Below are positions 23,760 to 31,907 of a stretch of DNA of 39,213 nt, piece after piece. A program made the translations under genes and the position numbers. This DNA comes from Anaerolineae bacterium. Its GTDB lineage: Bacteria > Chloroflexota > Anaerolineae > Promineifilales > Promineifilaceae. Every line of letters begins with the position of its first letter. Position 1 is the first letter of the stretch. The stretch lies in assembly GCA_028277515.1 (NCBI GenBank), contig JANQGC010000036.1, positions 1-39,213 of the forward strand, read 5' to 3'. The notes under the pieces were generated by a model. That model had not been told where the DNA came from and did no database searches. It saw nothing but the letters and a program-made list of their open reading frames with translations.

Positions 23760-26012
23760 CTAATTGGCGGGATAGGTTAACACGGCCGCATCGCTGACGT
23801 AAATTTGATAACCCTGTCCGGGCTGCATTTCTTCAAGATCGAAAATAGAAAAATTTGGCCAGTAAAGTTGGCCACTGCCATCTTTGACCAGCACTAAATT
23901 CGAGCTTATGCTGTTTAATGCCTGGTCAACGGCCATTGGCGAATCGCGTAAATAGCTGACCAAGTTAAATCCCGTGTTCAGATTGACCGGCGTGCCGGCC
24001 GGATCAATCTGCTCCCCAGTGATGACCAGCGTGGCTGGCTGCTGCATGTAAACCTGGTAGCCGTCTTCGATGGACCAACTGCCTATCTGATCGATGAAAA
24101 AGTCGGGCCAATAAATATCACCCCGGCCATTTTTTGCCAGAAGAAGCTGATCCTCTATGCCGGAAAACAGGATATCAAGCTGGGGATCGCCTGGCTGTAC
24201 ATGGGTCGAGATCATATTCCACCCGGACTGTAGCTCAATTTCATGGACATCAGGGTCGGGTAGTGTGCTGAATGTATCATCACTGGTGGAGGCGCTGTTG
24301 CCTTCGATGTCCTCAGAGGTCAGTTGGAAATGATATTCTTGATTCCAGCTAAGACCCTCGATGACGACTTCATGGTCGGTGACGCACTCCGTTTCGGCCG
24401 TCATTGTCGTTCCATAAGCATCGGTCAGACCAAAATCAACCTGGCTGGTGGCCGGCTCGTCGGTGGTCCAACTAATGGTGGCCTGGTCCACGCCGGGCAG
24501 CACCTGGACATTGGAGATGATGGGATCGGCCGTGTCCGGATTGTTACTGACCGGACAAATGGAAAAGTTGCCGAAGGTGACATCAACATGATGGGCTAAA
24601 AGCAGGATCGATCCATTTTGCAGGCTGTCGCTGGTTCCATTGTATTCCATCAGCCAGTCGGCCGGTTCCGGATCGCTGGTCTTCCATATTTTCATCTTGA
24701 ACAGGCCGTTTGTACCCTGGGGAGATTCAGCACGCGCTTTCCAATAATAACTTTCATTCATTTCCAGCATCAGTCCGGAGGTGTCATGGGTGCGCTGGTT
24801 GTGGTTGACCCAGAAGCTGAAAACACCGTCTGTCCCTCCATCACGATCATAGTCATACCAGCTGGCTGCGCCGGGATACAGCCAGCCGCAATGGGGTTTA
24901 CAGCCGGCAACACCGGCCGGTAGATCGGTGTGTCCCAACCAGCGCAGGATAAAACCTAGGGCCGGGGCAACGCTGATGCGATTATAGGCCGCAGGGTCAA
25001 GGGCATGGACGGTCACGGGCACTTGCACCTGGAAATCTTGCCACACCATGTCGCCCAAATCCAGCAGCCGATCATAACCCAGCCAGTTCGGGTCGGTGCG
25101 CACGCCGCCGGGAACCAGGTTCCACTTGCCGTCCACGACCTGCGCCACATCCTGGATGTTACCGGTGGCGTTCCAATCCACATGATGGGGCAGCGGCCAG
25201 ACCTTGCCGCTGGCAAAATCAACGGTCAGGCTGATTTCATCCGTATTATTAAGGGAGTCGGTCGCCACAACGATGATGTCATTCTGGCCTTCTTGTAACT
25301 CGTTGAGAGCCAGCTCAATGTTAAAATCGCCCACCTCTTGCAAGCGTCTTTTGTCTACCATGCTGCCGTCCCCACCGATGTTGAGGGACACCGGTGATCC
25401 CCCATTCAATGTGTAAGCAAGGGATGAAACATCTTGTTGCGGATCGGCGACATTGCCAACGATGTTGACCCAAACCTGCGGCGTGCCGATTTGGCCAAAT
25501 TTCTGGTTTTGCCCGTACCAGAGATCGATTGCGGGCGGATCGCTGTTGATGGCGTTGGGACCTTCACTGCTCAGGTTGCGTAGGGCGGGGGGAACAATCG
25601 GGATTTCCTCAATTAACTGCCCGCCCCGGTCATACATGGGTTCGTCCAATGGCTGATAGGTCAGGCCGGCTAGCTCAAAGACGGCCGTTACTGCCATCCC
25701 TGCATCAGCCCTTATCACCTGCGAATTGGCCTGGGCAGCGGGCACATGCTCCCAGCGCACAAACTGCCAGCGTTCATCGGGAATGGCTTGCAGCCGGGGC
25801 ATTTCGCCACAAGGAATGGGTGCCTGGTTGGCTGCGGCCGAGAGGAAATTGGAACGGCCGCTGCTTTGTACCAGCCGCACCTGTCCGCCGCCGCGAATAT
25901 GTACGGTCAGGTCACATGTTGGCCGTTGAGCGGCCGCAAGATTCTGCTCACTAAACAGACTAAGCGGCAGTATGCCCAAGATCAAAATGGCGCCTATGAT
26001 CAGCCGGCGCAT
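23760..26012 (-). CDS. Secreted multi-domain protein with FnIII and paired GWNMIS-type domain
   Basis: A 750-residue exported protein. The N-terminus MRRLIIGAILILGILPLSL is a signal peptide ending near NLAAA. Next is a bacterial-repeat (InlB-B-like) region with WQFVRWEHVPA and a beta-rich part with GGSPVSLNIGGDGSM. A lectin-like or concanavalin-like stretch follows (YYWKARAESPQG, MKIWKTSDPEPADW). An FnIII domain starts at ISNVQVLPGVDQATISWTTD and holds EYHFQLTSEDIEGN. The C-terminal 150 residues are a two-unit domain, GWNMISTHVQPGDPQLD...YWPDFFIDQIGSW and GFNLVSYL...YWPNFSIFDLEEMQ, shared with the protein at 35441-37225. It is probably surface-attached or secreted and may bind glycans. No catalytic motif is recognised. 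Confidence 0.82.
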   Translation of the reverse strand: MRRLIIGAILILGILPLSLFSEQNLAAAQRPTCDLTVHIRGGGQVRLVQSSGRSNFLSAAANQAPIPCGEMPRLQAIPDERWQFVRWEHVPAAQANSQVIRADAGMAVTAVFELAGLTYQPLDEPMYDRGGQLIEEIPIVPPALRNLSSEGPNAINSDPPAIDLWYGQNQKFGQIGTPQVWVNIVGNVADPQQDVSSLAYTLNGGSPVSLNIGGDGSMVDKRRLQEVGDFNIELALNELQEGQNDIIVVATDSLNNTDEISLTVDFASGKVWPLPHHVDWNATGNIQDVAQVVDGKWNLVPGGVRTDPNWLGYDRLLDLGDMVWQDFQVQVPVTVHALDPAAYNRISVAPALGFILRWLGHTDLPAGVAGCKPHCGWLYPGAASWYDYDRDGGTDGVFSFWVNHNQRTHDTSGLMLEMNESYYWKARAESPQGTNGLFKMKIWKTSDPEPADWLMEYNGTSDSLQNGSILLLAHHVDVTFGNFSICPVSNNPDTADPIISNVQVLPGVDQATISWTTDEPATSQVDFGLTDAYGTTMTAETECVTDHEVVIEGLSWNQEYHFQLTSEDIEGNSASTSDDTFSTLPDPDVHEIELQSGWNMISTHVQPGDPQLDILFSGIEDQLLLAKNGRGDIYWPDFFIDQIGSWSIEDGYQVYMQQPATLVITGEQIDPAGTPVNLNTGFNLVSYLRDSPMAVDQALNSISSNLVLVKDGSGQLYWPNFSIFDLEEMQPGQGYQIYVSDAAVLTYPAN

Positions 26013-26107
26013 AAGAGATTGTTCCTTCTACATATCGTAAGATTTTTCCTGATGTTCCATTGTAACACAAGCGATTTTTTTACCTACAGAACAAGATTAT
26101 TTGTAAA

Positions 26108-26373
26108 TCAGGCATCCTGGATGCCGGTCTGACGGGGCGCATTTGAGAATGCGCATTTACAACAGTTTCTTTTCCCATTGAGCGGCCGCGACCCTGGATT
26201 CTCTGCTAAGAAACAAGCCATCACCAATTGTCTTTCCGAGGCCCTCAAGCCTGTCCTGAGCTTGGCGAAGGAAGGAATCTTTCGCCGGTCGAGAACCAGA
26301 TCCCTCATTCCATTCGGGATGACATTTTAGGGTTTCTTTTCTCATTGGACATCGTCTTCGACGTAGTGGCTTT
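26108..26373 (+). repeat. Composite dispersed repeat with a 167-bp insertion
   Basis: The outer parts (26108-26180 and 26348-26373) match the continuous repeat at 9992-10076. Between them is an insert flanked by near-identical 16-mers, GTTTCTTTTCCCATTG (26165-26180) and GTTTCTTTTCTCATTG (26332-26347). The insert contains CTGAGCTTGGCGAAGGA and AGATCCCTCATTCCATTC, typical of widespread palindromic repeats. No protein gene is present in this 370-base gap. Confidence 0.7.
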
Positions 26374-26381
26374 CAGGGGGA

Positions 26382-26771
26382 TCAGTAAGCGCCAAGTTCG
26401 TGCAGGCGTTCGTCGCTGATGCCGAAATGGTGGGCGATCTCATGGATGACCGTATGCTTGACCTGCTGGCGAATGCGCTGCGGATTAAATCCGGATACGC
26501 GCTCAATAGGACCCTGGTATAAGGTGATTGTATCCGGGGGAACGAGATTATAACCAGAGGTGCGTTCAGTTAAGGGGATTCCCTGGTATAGGCCCAGCAG
26601 TAAATTTCCGGATTTTATTCCTACGGATTGCAGTTCTGATGGCGTTGGCCAGGAAACGACCAGAATTTCGACGTTGTCTAATTTTTCTTGAAAAAAGACA
26701 GGCAGGCCGGCAATGGCTTCAACAACCAGGGCTTCAAATTCTTCGGGACTTAGTTTAAGCGTTTTGTTCAT
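26382..26771 (-). CDS. Small zincin-type metallopeptidase family protein
   Basis: A 129-residue protein of the minimal zincin family (PF06262, formerly DUF1025). The active-site motif is HEIAHH with His110, Glu111 and His114, followed by FGISDERL, where Asp120 is the likely third ligand. The N-terminus EEFEALVVEAIAGLPVFFQEKLDNV and the middle ITLYQGPIER match the family. Members are soluble and have no well-defined substrate. The gene is separated from the acetyltransferase-like gene upstream (same strand) by a strong GTGACAGTCAC hairpin, so its expression may be partly insulated. No strong Shine-Dalgarno is visible before the ATG. Confidence 0.9.
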   Translation of the reverse strand: MNKTLKLSPEEFEALVVEAIAGLPVFFQEKLDNVEILVVSWPTPSELQSVGIKSGNLLLGLYQGIPLTERTSGYNLVPPDTITLYQGPIERVSGFNPQRIRQQVKHTVIHEIAHHFGISDERLHELGAY

Positions 26772-26777
26772 TGCGTT

Positions 26778-26810
26778 AGGTGACAGTCACTTCAAAAGTG
26801 ACTGTCACCT
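26778..26810. repeat. GTGACAGTCAC hairpin, copy 1
   Basis: The perfect 15-bp arms AGGTGACAGTCACTT (26778-26792) and AAGTGACTGTCACCT (26796-26810) face each other across three bases. Related hairpins lie at 33898-33930 and 38068-38121. It sits between two minus-strand genes and could end or attenuate transcription. Confidence 0.75.
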
Positions 26811-26815
26811 TATAT

Positions 26816-27397
26816 TTAGCGATAAAAGTGATGGATGCCGCCGCGTTCGGCTAATGTTAAATCAAAACAGTAAGATAATCGAGAAGATTGAAACAAATTA
26901 ATCTGGGACCGATTTTCGCTGCGGGTATGGAAATAAATTTGGGGGAAGTGCCAGCTTATTGCAAACCAATCAATCAAAGCATCAAGCGCAAGACGTTCCA
27001 GATCGCCGCCGCTGTACGAACGGCGTAGCCAGAATCGGGCCAACGCTTCTCGATCGGAAATATGGTCAAGTTTCCCTGGGTTGTGTTGCGCCAGCTCCTT
27101 GAGCGGCCGAATATAGAGACAGCCCAGGCAAAATGTGCCATCCGGGTTTAGGATGGTGTAGGTGAAAGCCTTGCGCTGTTCGTGTTCTTCATAATGCCAT
27201 TCTAGATCAGCTAGGTTATCGGCAAGGGTGAAGCCGGCCGTGGGCCAGTTTGTACCGCTCCAGAGATTGAGCATTTCCCGGCTGGCCATAACCGCTTCGT
27301 AATCGAGGTCCAGGTGCCTGGGATGGAGCGGCTGCAATTGGATGCCGGCCGTTTGCAAGGTTTGTGGCAGTTGTAAGGGTGGAGGGTAGAAGGACAT
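26816..27397 (-). CDS. GNAT-fold acetyltransferase-like protein
   Basis: From ATG 27397 the product is 193 residues: MSFYPPPLQLPQTLQTAGI, then LQPLHPRHLDLDYEAVM, LADLEWHYEEHEQRKAFTYTI, a hairpin with DGTFCLGCLYIRPL, FWLRRSYSGGDLERLALDAL and YFHTRSENRSQINLFQS. The layout matches small GNAT-type proteins in which the acetyl-CoA loop is poorly conserved. The start at 27397 is preferred because ACAGGTTGAAAAT precedes it. A longer frame to 27442 would run into the chorismate synthase terminator hairpin. Substrate is unknown, and catalysis is not certain since the Q/RxxGxG/A loop is not clear. Confidence 0.7.
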   Translation of the reverse strand: MSFYPPPLQLPQTLQTAGIQLQPLHPRHLDLDYEAVMASREMLNLWSGTNWPTAGFTLADNLADLEWHYEEHEQRKAFTYTILNPDGTFCLGCLYIRPLKELAQHNPGKLDHISDREALARFWLRRSYSGGDLERLALDALIDWFAISWHFPQIYFHTRSENRSQINLFQSSRLSYCFDLTLAERGGIHHFYR

Positions 27398-27405
27398 ATT
27401 TTCAA

Positions 27406-27453
27406 CCTGTAAAACAAACATTCCTGTTTGTTTTTTCCGCAAACAAGAATGTT
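27406..27453 (-). terminator. Intrinsic terminator after aroC
   Basis: On the minus strand AACATTCTTGTTTG and CAAACAGGAATGTT (plus-strand 27440-27453 and 27417-27430) form a 14-bp stem with one G-U pair, followed by TGTTTGTTTT. It lies 34 bases after the aroC stop and before the acetyltransferase-like gene. Confidence 0.7.
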
Positions 27454-27486
27454 CACGGTACGGGGCGCGAGTCGGCCAGCCGCCGG

Positions 27487-28740
27487 TCAGGAAAATAACC
27501 TGAAATTTTCTTCCTGCACGGCCGATGCCTGGTGCATCAGCACCGCATTCAGCAATTCAATAGCCATGCGCGATTCCAGGGTCACGCCGGCGCGGATGCC
27601 CACGCAGGGGTCGTGGCGGCCTTTCTTGAGCGAAAAATCAATTTCCGCAAAATTTTTACGAATAGATTTTTGCGGTTTAACGATTGACGAGGTCGGTTTA
27701 AAGCCCACCCGGCAGACGAGGGGCATGCCGGTGGTTATGCCACCGATCAAACCGCCGTGGCTGTTACTCTGATAGCCTTTGCTGCGGATGGGGTCGTTGT
27801 TTTCGCTGCCGAAACGGCCGATCACCCCCACGCCATCCCCAATTTCACAGGATTGGGCGGCATTCAACCCGCCTAGGGCGCCCATCAGGCGCAGTTTCAA
27901 GCTTTGATAGAGCGGGTCGCCGGCCAGGGCGGGCACATTGACTGCTACGACTTCTACGGCCGCGCCCAGGGAATCCCCGGCGACACGTGTTTCCTTTATG
28001 AGTTGGGTCGCCGCCTGGGCAAATTCGGTGTCCAGGGTATGGATTTCCGATTCATGCAGCCGGGCGTGAACCTCTGCAATGGATTGGGACGAAATCTGCT
28101 GCTTTCCTTCCGCCCCCATGATGGCGCTAAAGTGATCGCTGAGGCTGAGATTGGTTTGTAGCGGGCCAACGGCGCTGATTGAGCTGAGAAACACAGTGCC
28201 GAAATGCTTATTGAGGAAAATGCGGGCGATGGAGCCGCCGATGACGTCGGAAATAGTTGACCGGTAGCTGGAACGGCCGCCGCCGCGAATATCGACGAAG
28301 CCGCGCGATTTATGGAATTTGACCAGGTCCGTATGTCCCGGACGCACTTCTCCCTCCGGCCCGGCAAACTGCTCATAATGCGCCGATTTTTTCGCTGCGG
28401 AAAGAACAATGGCGGCAATCGGTTCGCCGGTTGTGTAGCCTTCTTCGTACGTTTGGCTGATCGAGCTGTATTCTGCGCTGCTTATCTCAATTTTTGGCCC
28501 ACTGCTGAGCCGATCATGGTCTTCCTGGTACAACCCGGAGAGGAAAACTACCCTGTCCTTTTCCTGGCGCGGGGTGCCATGGCGGGTGCCGCCCGGTCGG
28601 CGCCGGTTGAGATAGGCCTGGATTTGCTGCCGGGTGAGATGCAGCCCTGGCGGACAGCCATAAACGATAGTGCTAATGCCCGGTCCGTGTGATTCACCGG
28701 CTCCGGCGACAGCGAAAAGAGGACCACCTAATATTTCCAT
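27487..28740 (-). CDS. aroC: Chorismate synthase
   Basis: A 417-residue enzyme that removes phosphate from EPSP to make chorismate, the last shared step to aromatic amino acids, with reduced FMN as cofactor. Seen motifs are FAVAGAGESHGPGI near the start, VRPGHTDLVKFHKSRGFVD, GGGRSSYRST, LRLMGALGGLNAAQSCEIG and RHDPCVGIRAGVTLESRM near the end. It is longer than the usual 360-390 residues. The PROSITE-type motif normally reads RSSARETA, but here it is RSSYRSTI, an unusual change near the FMN/substrate site. The gene is alone rather than in an aromatic-pathway operon. A terminator lies after it. The start ATG 28740 gives a normal N-terminus. Confidence 0.93.
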   Translation of the reverse strand: MEILGGPLFAVAGAGESHGPGISTIVYGCPPGLHLTRQQIQAYLNRRRPGGTRHGTPRQEKDRVVFLSGLYQEDHDRLSSGPKIEISSAEYSSISQTYEEGYTTGEPIAAIVLSAAKKSAHYEQFAGPEGEVRPGHTDLVKFHKSRGFVDIRGGGRSSYRSTISDVIGGSIARIFLNKHFGTVFLSSISAVGPLQTNLSLSDHFSAIMGAEGKQQISSQSIAEVHARLHESEIHTLDTEFAQAATQLIKETRVAGDSLGAAVEVVAVNVPALAGDPLYQSLKLRLMGALGGLNAAQSCEIGDGVGVIGRFGSENNDPIRSKGYQSNSHGGLIGGITTGMPLVCRVGFKPTSSIVKPQKSIRKNFAEIDFSLKKGRHDPCVGIRAGVTLESRMAIELLNAVLMHQASAVQEENFRLFS

Positions 28741-28803
28741 AACGATTTATTATACTTCAAGGGAGCAAATTTTTAATCTTTCTGCGTTATAATAAATCTA
28801 AAG

Positions 28804-28895
28804 ATGAAAACAACACGTTATTTTGAAGAAAAAGTTTTATTGAAACGGCACTGTACAATGCTTTCCCAGACCGTAATTTTAAAGGAATTATATAA
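28804..28895 (+). pseudogene. Toxin-like (DUF4258-type) gene with internal deletion
   Basis: The first codons from ATG 28804 read MKTTRYFEEKVLLKR, the typical N-terminus of small proteins that precede DUF2283 genes. In another phase from 28854 the DNA reads YNAFPDRNFKGII and then stops at TAA 28893-28895, which is the typical C-terminus (HNAF.DR.F). The middle of about 60 codons is missing. The stop shares its last base with the ATG of the DUF2283 gene (TAATG), the normal coupling of the pair. So the partner gene has been deleted internally, leaving its neighbour intact. Confidence 0.65.
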
Positions 28896-29110
28896 TGAAA
28901 TTTAATTATTATCCGGAAACAGACACATTGTACATTGAACTTTCTTCTAAAAAAGGTTCAGACGTTGTTGAAATCTCTCCGGGGATAGTTATTGATTACG
29001 ACCATGATGGCAATCCTGTGGGGATTGATATTGATAATGCCAGCAAGGTTGTTGATCTTTCTCAATTGGAGGCTGAATCACTACCTCTAAAAGCGGTGGC
29101 TATCGGTTAA
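28895..29110 (+). CDS. DUF2283 family small protein
   Basis: The 71-residue protein reads MKFNYYPETDTLYIELS, then VVEISPGIVIDYDHDGNPVGIDIDNAS, the full DUF2283 pattern (Y.pe.DtLyi.l, e..pgv..DyD..G..vGieI.nAs). These proteins often sit directly after a small DUF4258-type partner and are suspected antitoxins. AAAGGAATT lies about 10 bases before the ATG. Its partner gene is reduced to a deleted remnant (28804-28895), so this copy may be an orphan antitoxin. A second, broken DUF2283 fragment lies at 34993-35096. Confidence 0.85.
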   Translation: MKFNYYPETDTLYIELSSKKGSDVVEISPGIVIDYDHDGNPVGIDIDNASKVVDLSQLEAESLPLKAVAIG

Positions 29111-29141
29111 TTGCCTGAGCGGCGCGAAATGGATTTCGCGG

Positions 29142-30005
29142 TTACAGAACGGCCGCAGCAAAATTTTGAATGGCCTCAATATGCTCACCGGCCGTTTGCA
29201 AACCGGCGCGCATCGTGTTCAGGGAGATATGAGTCGCACCGGCCGCCTTCCATTCCTCCAAACGCTTGACAAGAAAATCCAGGTCTCCGTGCTGCCAGTG
29301 CAGGCGTGGTTCCAGGCCGAACTCAGCCGGCGAACGGCCGTTTTCCTGCAAGTATTGTTCCAGTTTTTCCAGGGCGGGTGCGGCATCCTGGGCGGTGCGG
29401 AAAACGGGCATCCAGCCGTTGCCCAGGCGGGCCATGCGCCGTAAAACGACATCGGCATGTCCGCCGAACCAGATGGGGATTGGCCGCTGTACGGGCAGAG
29501 GGTTGATCCCGGCATCAGGAATGGTGTGCCATTGACCTTCAAAATTCAGCAGTTGCTCTGTCCATAAGCGGCGCAAAAGCTGCACCTGCTCTTCAATTCG
29601 CTTTCCGCGGGTGTGGAAATCCTGGTTTTGCGCAACATATTCCACCTTGTTCCAGCCAATCCCTACACCCAGGCGCTGCCGCCCGCCGCATAGGACATCC
29701 AGCGTGGCCGCCTGCTTGGCCACCAGGGCGGTTTCTCTCTGTGGCAAAATGAGAATACCGGTGACAAATTCGATCCGCCCGGTTATCCCGGCCATGTAGC
29801 TGAACAGCACAAAAGGCTCCATAAAGGGGTCCTGGTGGGTGTAAGGTCCCGACCAGCCGCCGGGGCGATCCGGGTTGGCGCCTAAGATGTGGTCATAGGC
29901 CAGGATATGGGAGAAGCCCAAAGATTCGGCCGTTTGCGTATAATCGCGAATGGCGGCCGGATCAGAGCCAAATTCTGTTTGGGGAAAAACAACACCAATA
30001 TTCAA
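29142..30005 (-). CDS. Luciferase-like (LLM class) F420-dependent oxidoreductase
   Basis: The TIM-barrel protein of 287 residues starts at TTG 30005, where TAGGAG lies 7 bases upstream and the family's first strand NIGVVFPQTEFG begins. A longer TTG start at 30044 would lie inside a hairpin arm. Other marks are SLGFSHILAYDHILG, GITGRIEFVTGILILPQRE, ATLDVLCGGRQRLGVGIGWN, HTRGKRIEEQVQLLRRLW and PIPIWFGG. These match the F420-dependent branch that reduces or oxidises small organic molecules with coenzyme F420. The substrate is unknown. The gene stands alone, divergent from the secreted protein gene at 30254. Confidence 0.9.
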   Translation of the reverse strand: MNIGVVFPQTEFGSDPAAIRDYTQTAESLGFSHILAYDHILGANPDRPGGWSGPYTHQDPFMEPFVLFSYMAGITGRIEFVTGILILPQRETALVAKQAATLDVLCGGRQRLGVGIGWNKVEYVAQNQDFHTRGKRIEEQVQLLRRLWTEQLLNFEGQWHTIPDAGINPLPVQRPIPIWFGGHADVVLRRMARLGNGWMPVFRTAQDAAPALEKLEQYLQENGRSPAEFGLEPRLHWQHGDLDFLVKRLEEWKAAGATHISLNTMRAGLQTAGEHIEAIQNFAAAVL

Positions 30006-30034
30006 TTGATCGCTCCTATTGTTCCGCTCAGGAA

Positions 30035-30091
30035 AAGATGCCAACTTTTCAGCTAAATTATCCTTGTATTCATAAGGAAAGTTGGCATCTT
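30035..30091. repeat. GATGCCAACTTT hairpin between divergent genes
   Basis: The perfect 14-bp arms AAGATGCCAACTTT (30035-30048) and AAAGTTGGCATCTT (30078-30091) surround a 29-base loop with an inner CCTT/AAGG pair. The location is between divergent genes, so it is not a plain terminator. A related hairpin serves as a terminator at 37233-37270. Confidence 0.7.
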
Positions 30092-30253
30092 GTCATTATT
30101 TATTTAACCAAAAATTTCCCGCAATTTCACGCAATTATCACATAAAATCCGCCAAATGTCAGCCGGATGTGTTATGATCAAGCGTGACAATAAAACCTGT
30201 CTCCGCTGTCATCAAAATCTATCGGGGCAGTGTTGTGCTTAGGAGGTCATAGC

Positions 30254-30898
30254 ATGCGCATTGTAAAAAGAAAATGGTTAAAGAGCAGTTTGATCTTTCT
30301 CGTCATAAGTATCATCGCCCTCATGCTGGCAACGACGGCACTGGCTCAAGGACCCGGCCCTAAACCGGACGGTCCAAAAAAGGACGGCCCGATGAGACCA
30401 GGACCAATGAAACCCGGCCCGGAAAAAGTGCCGGAGGGTCCAAAATGTGTTGGAGGCGTCATTACCGGCGTCGCCTGGTATGATGGCAACGGTAACAACA
30501 GCTTCAATCCTAATAATCGCAATCCCAAACGGGGAGAGCATTATATGGATGGGGCGATTGTCCATCTTTGGGCAATTCGCGGGGCCAAGGCCGGCCCTCA
30601 TGGTAAGGCTGGACCACATGGCAAGGCTGGTCCGGGATCTATCCGCGTCGACACGTTTATTACCCGTGATGGTGGCGCGTTTAAGTTTGATTGTGTCCGT
30701 CCCGGCCGCTATTCCTTGCAGGTTATTCCCCCGCCAAGCCATGTGGTCGATACGTTGACCCTGCCGCATACCGAAAATCCAACGGTCCCCTTTGAGGTTA
30801 AGGGAGGCGATGAACTGGAATTTGCCTTCGCCTTTAAGCCTTACCTTGAATTCACTTCTTATCCTTATTTGAATGAACCGCCCCGATTAGGTTCGTAG
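30254..30898 (+). CDS. Secreted Pro/Gly-rich protein with SdrD-B-like domain
   Basis: A 214-residue protein from ATG 30254 with AGGAGG at 30241-30246. The upstream start at 30230 is less likely. MRIVKRKWLKSSLIFLVISI is a signal peptide ending near ALAQ. A low-complexity part follows (GPKPDGPKKDGPMRPGPMKP), then a beta-sandwich of the SdrD-B/Cna-B type: VITGVAWYDGNGNNSFNPNN, AIVHLWAIRG, GGAFKFDCVRPGRYSLQVIP. Inside it is a tandem duplication, GPHGKAGPHGKAGP, resembling a collagen-like triplet run. Such domains form rigid stalks in surface proteins. There is no LPXTG-like anchor. An intrinsic terminator follows 45 bases after the stop. Confidence 0.8.
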   Translation: MRIVKRKWLKSSLIFLVISIIALMLATTALAQGPGPKPDGPKKDGPMRPGPMKPGPEKVPEGPKCVGGVITGVAWYDGNGNNSFNPNNRNPKRGEHYMDGAIVHLWAIRGAKAGPHGKAGPHGKAGPGSIRVDTFITRDGGAFKFDCVRPGRYSLQVIPPPSHVVDTLTLPHTENPTVPFEVKGGDELEFAFAFKPYLEFTSYPYLNEPPRLGS

Positions 30899-30942
30899 AA
30901 ACGCAATTTCCGCGGAAACCGGCAGTTCCCAGAAAATTATCC

Positions 30943-30969
30943 AGCCCATCATCTTGATGGGCTTTTTTT
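30943..30969 (+). terminator. Intrinsic terminator
   Basis: AGCCCATC (30943-30950) and GATGGGCT (30956-30963) pair around a 5-base loop and are followed by seven T residues. It ends the secreted-protein gene and faces the convergent SRAP gene. Confidence 0.9.
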
Positions 30970-31009
30970 GTTTTGGATGGGCGATTGAGATAGGGATAGA
31001 GATTGAGAG

Positions 31010-31675
31010 CTAGAGGGGATCGATGATGTCCGGGGTGTCGTTGCGCGGATTGTTGACGGCCGTGCTCACGGGGTAGGCGGCCATTTTTTCCGCGTCATAA
31101 GGGCGCAGCAGGTGATGGGCATCTTCCGGATTGTCGCCGGGGTCCAGCCACATGCTGTAATCTTGGGGCTCGATGATCACCGGCATGCGGTTATGGATTT
31201 CAGCCATGAAATCATTGGGCGTTGTGGTCAGGATGGTGCAGCTTTGGATCTCGCTGCCATCGGCCGCATGCCAGATTTCCCACAAACCCGCCAGGCCAAA
31301 CGGATCGCCATCGGCCGCATGAATGAACATTGGCTGTTTGCCGTCAGGCAATTTCTGCCATTCATAAAAACCGGTGGCCGGAATGAGACAGCGCCGTCTT
31401 TTGAAAGCGGCGCGGAACGATGGTTTTTCGGCCACGGTTTCCGAACGGGCGTTGATCATGCGCGAACCAATTTTGGGGTCTTTGGCCCAGGAAGGAATCA
31501 ATCCCCAGGTTAAATAGGTGAATTCACGGCCGTCACTCGCCTTATTGAGGCGCACGGCGGCTACCGGCTGAGTAGGAGCCACATTGTAACGCGGTTCCAG
31601 ATCATGGTCGATGGCTACGCCAAATTGGTTTTCGATACGTTCTCCGGGGGTAAACAATGAAAAACGGCCGCACAT
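31010..31675 (-). CDS. SRAP-domain protein (YedK/HMCES type)
   Basis: A 221-residue protein starting MCGRFSLFTP, so Cys2 becomes the N-terminal nucleophile after Met removal. Other invariant parts are PRYNVAPTQPVAAVR, WGLIPSWAKDPKIG, MINARSETV, RRCLIPATGFYEWQK with the catalytic Glu, and ILTTTPNDFMAEIHNRMPVI with the catalytic His. SRAP proteins form a stable thiazolidine link to abasic sites in single-stranded DNA and protect them during replication. Length and motifs are complete. It is transcribed toward the terminator of the upstream secreted-protein gene. The reverse of AGGAGC lies just before the start, giving a purine-rich ribosome site. Confidence 0.95.
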   Translation of the reverse strand: MCGRFSLFTPGERIENQFGVAIDHDLEPRYNVAPTQPVAAVRLNKASDGREFTYLTWGLIPSWAKDPKIGSRMINARSETVAEKPSFRAAFKRRRCLIPATGFYEWQKLPDGKQPMFIHAADGDPFGLAGLWEIWHAADGSEIQSCTILTTTPNDFMAEIHNRMPVIIEPQDYSMWLDPGDNPEDAHHLLRPYDAEKMAAYPVSTAVNNPRNDTPDIIDPL

Positions 31676-31721
31676 GGGATGCTCCTTTGGGAAATTTTGA
31701 ATGGTTTAATTATATCTTTTT

Positions 31722-31746
31722 GAGTGGCGAGTGGCGAGTGGCGAGT
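31722..31746. repeat. Short tandem repeat GAGTGGC
   Basis: Three copies of the heptamer GAGTGGC (31722-31742) are followed by a partial fourth. It lies in the 230-base gap between the SRAP gene and the transketolase gene. No function is evident; it could vary in length between strains. Confidence 0.7.
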
Positions 31747-31907
31747 AGAGCGATTTTGGCAAATCGCTTTACATTGGCTGAACATGGAGGGCTTGATACA
31801 ATTTGAGGAATACTCGGGAGGTATGTAATTGGAGTCATGCCTGTTTGTTGTGGATATTAGTCATATAAAAGAGCAAGCGACTCTCATCTTAGCCAAGGAG
31901 ACGATGA

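Noticed and set aside
26157..26345. Frame reading CHPEWNEGSGSRPAKDS
   Set aside because: This is a well-known spurious translation of a dispersed intergenic repeat, not a gene.
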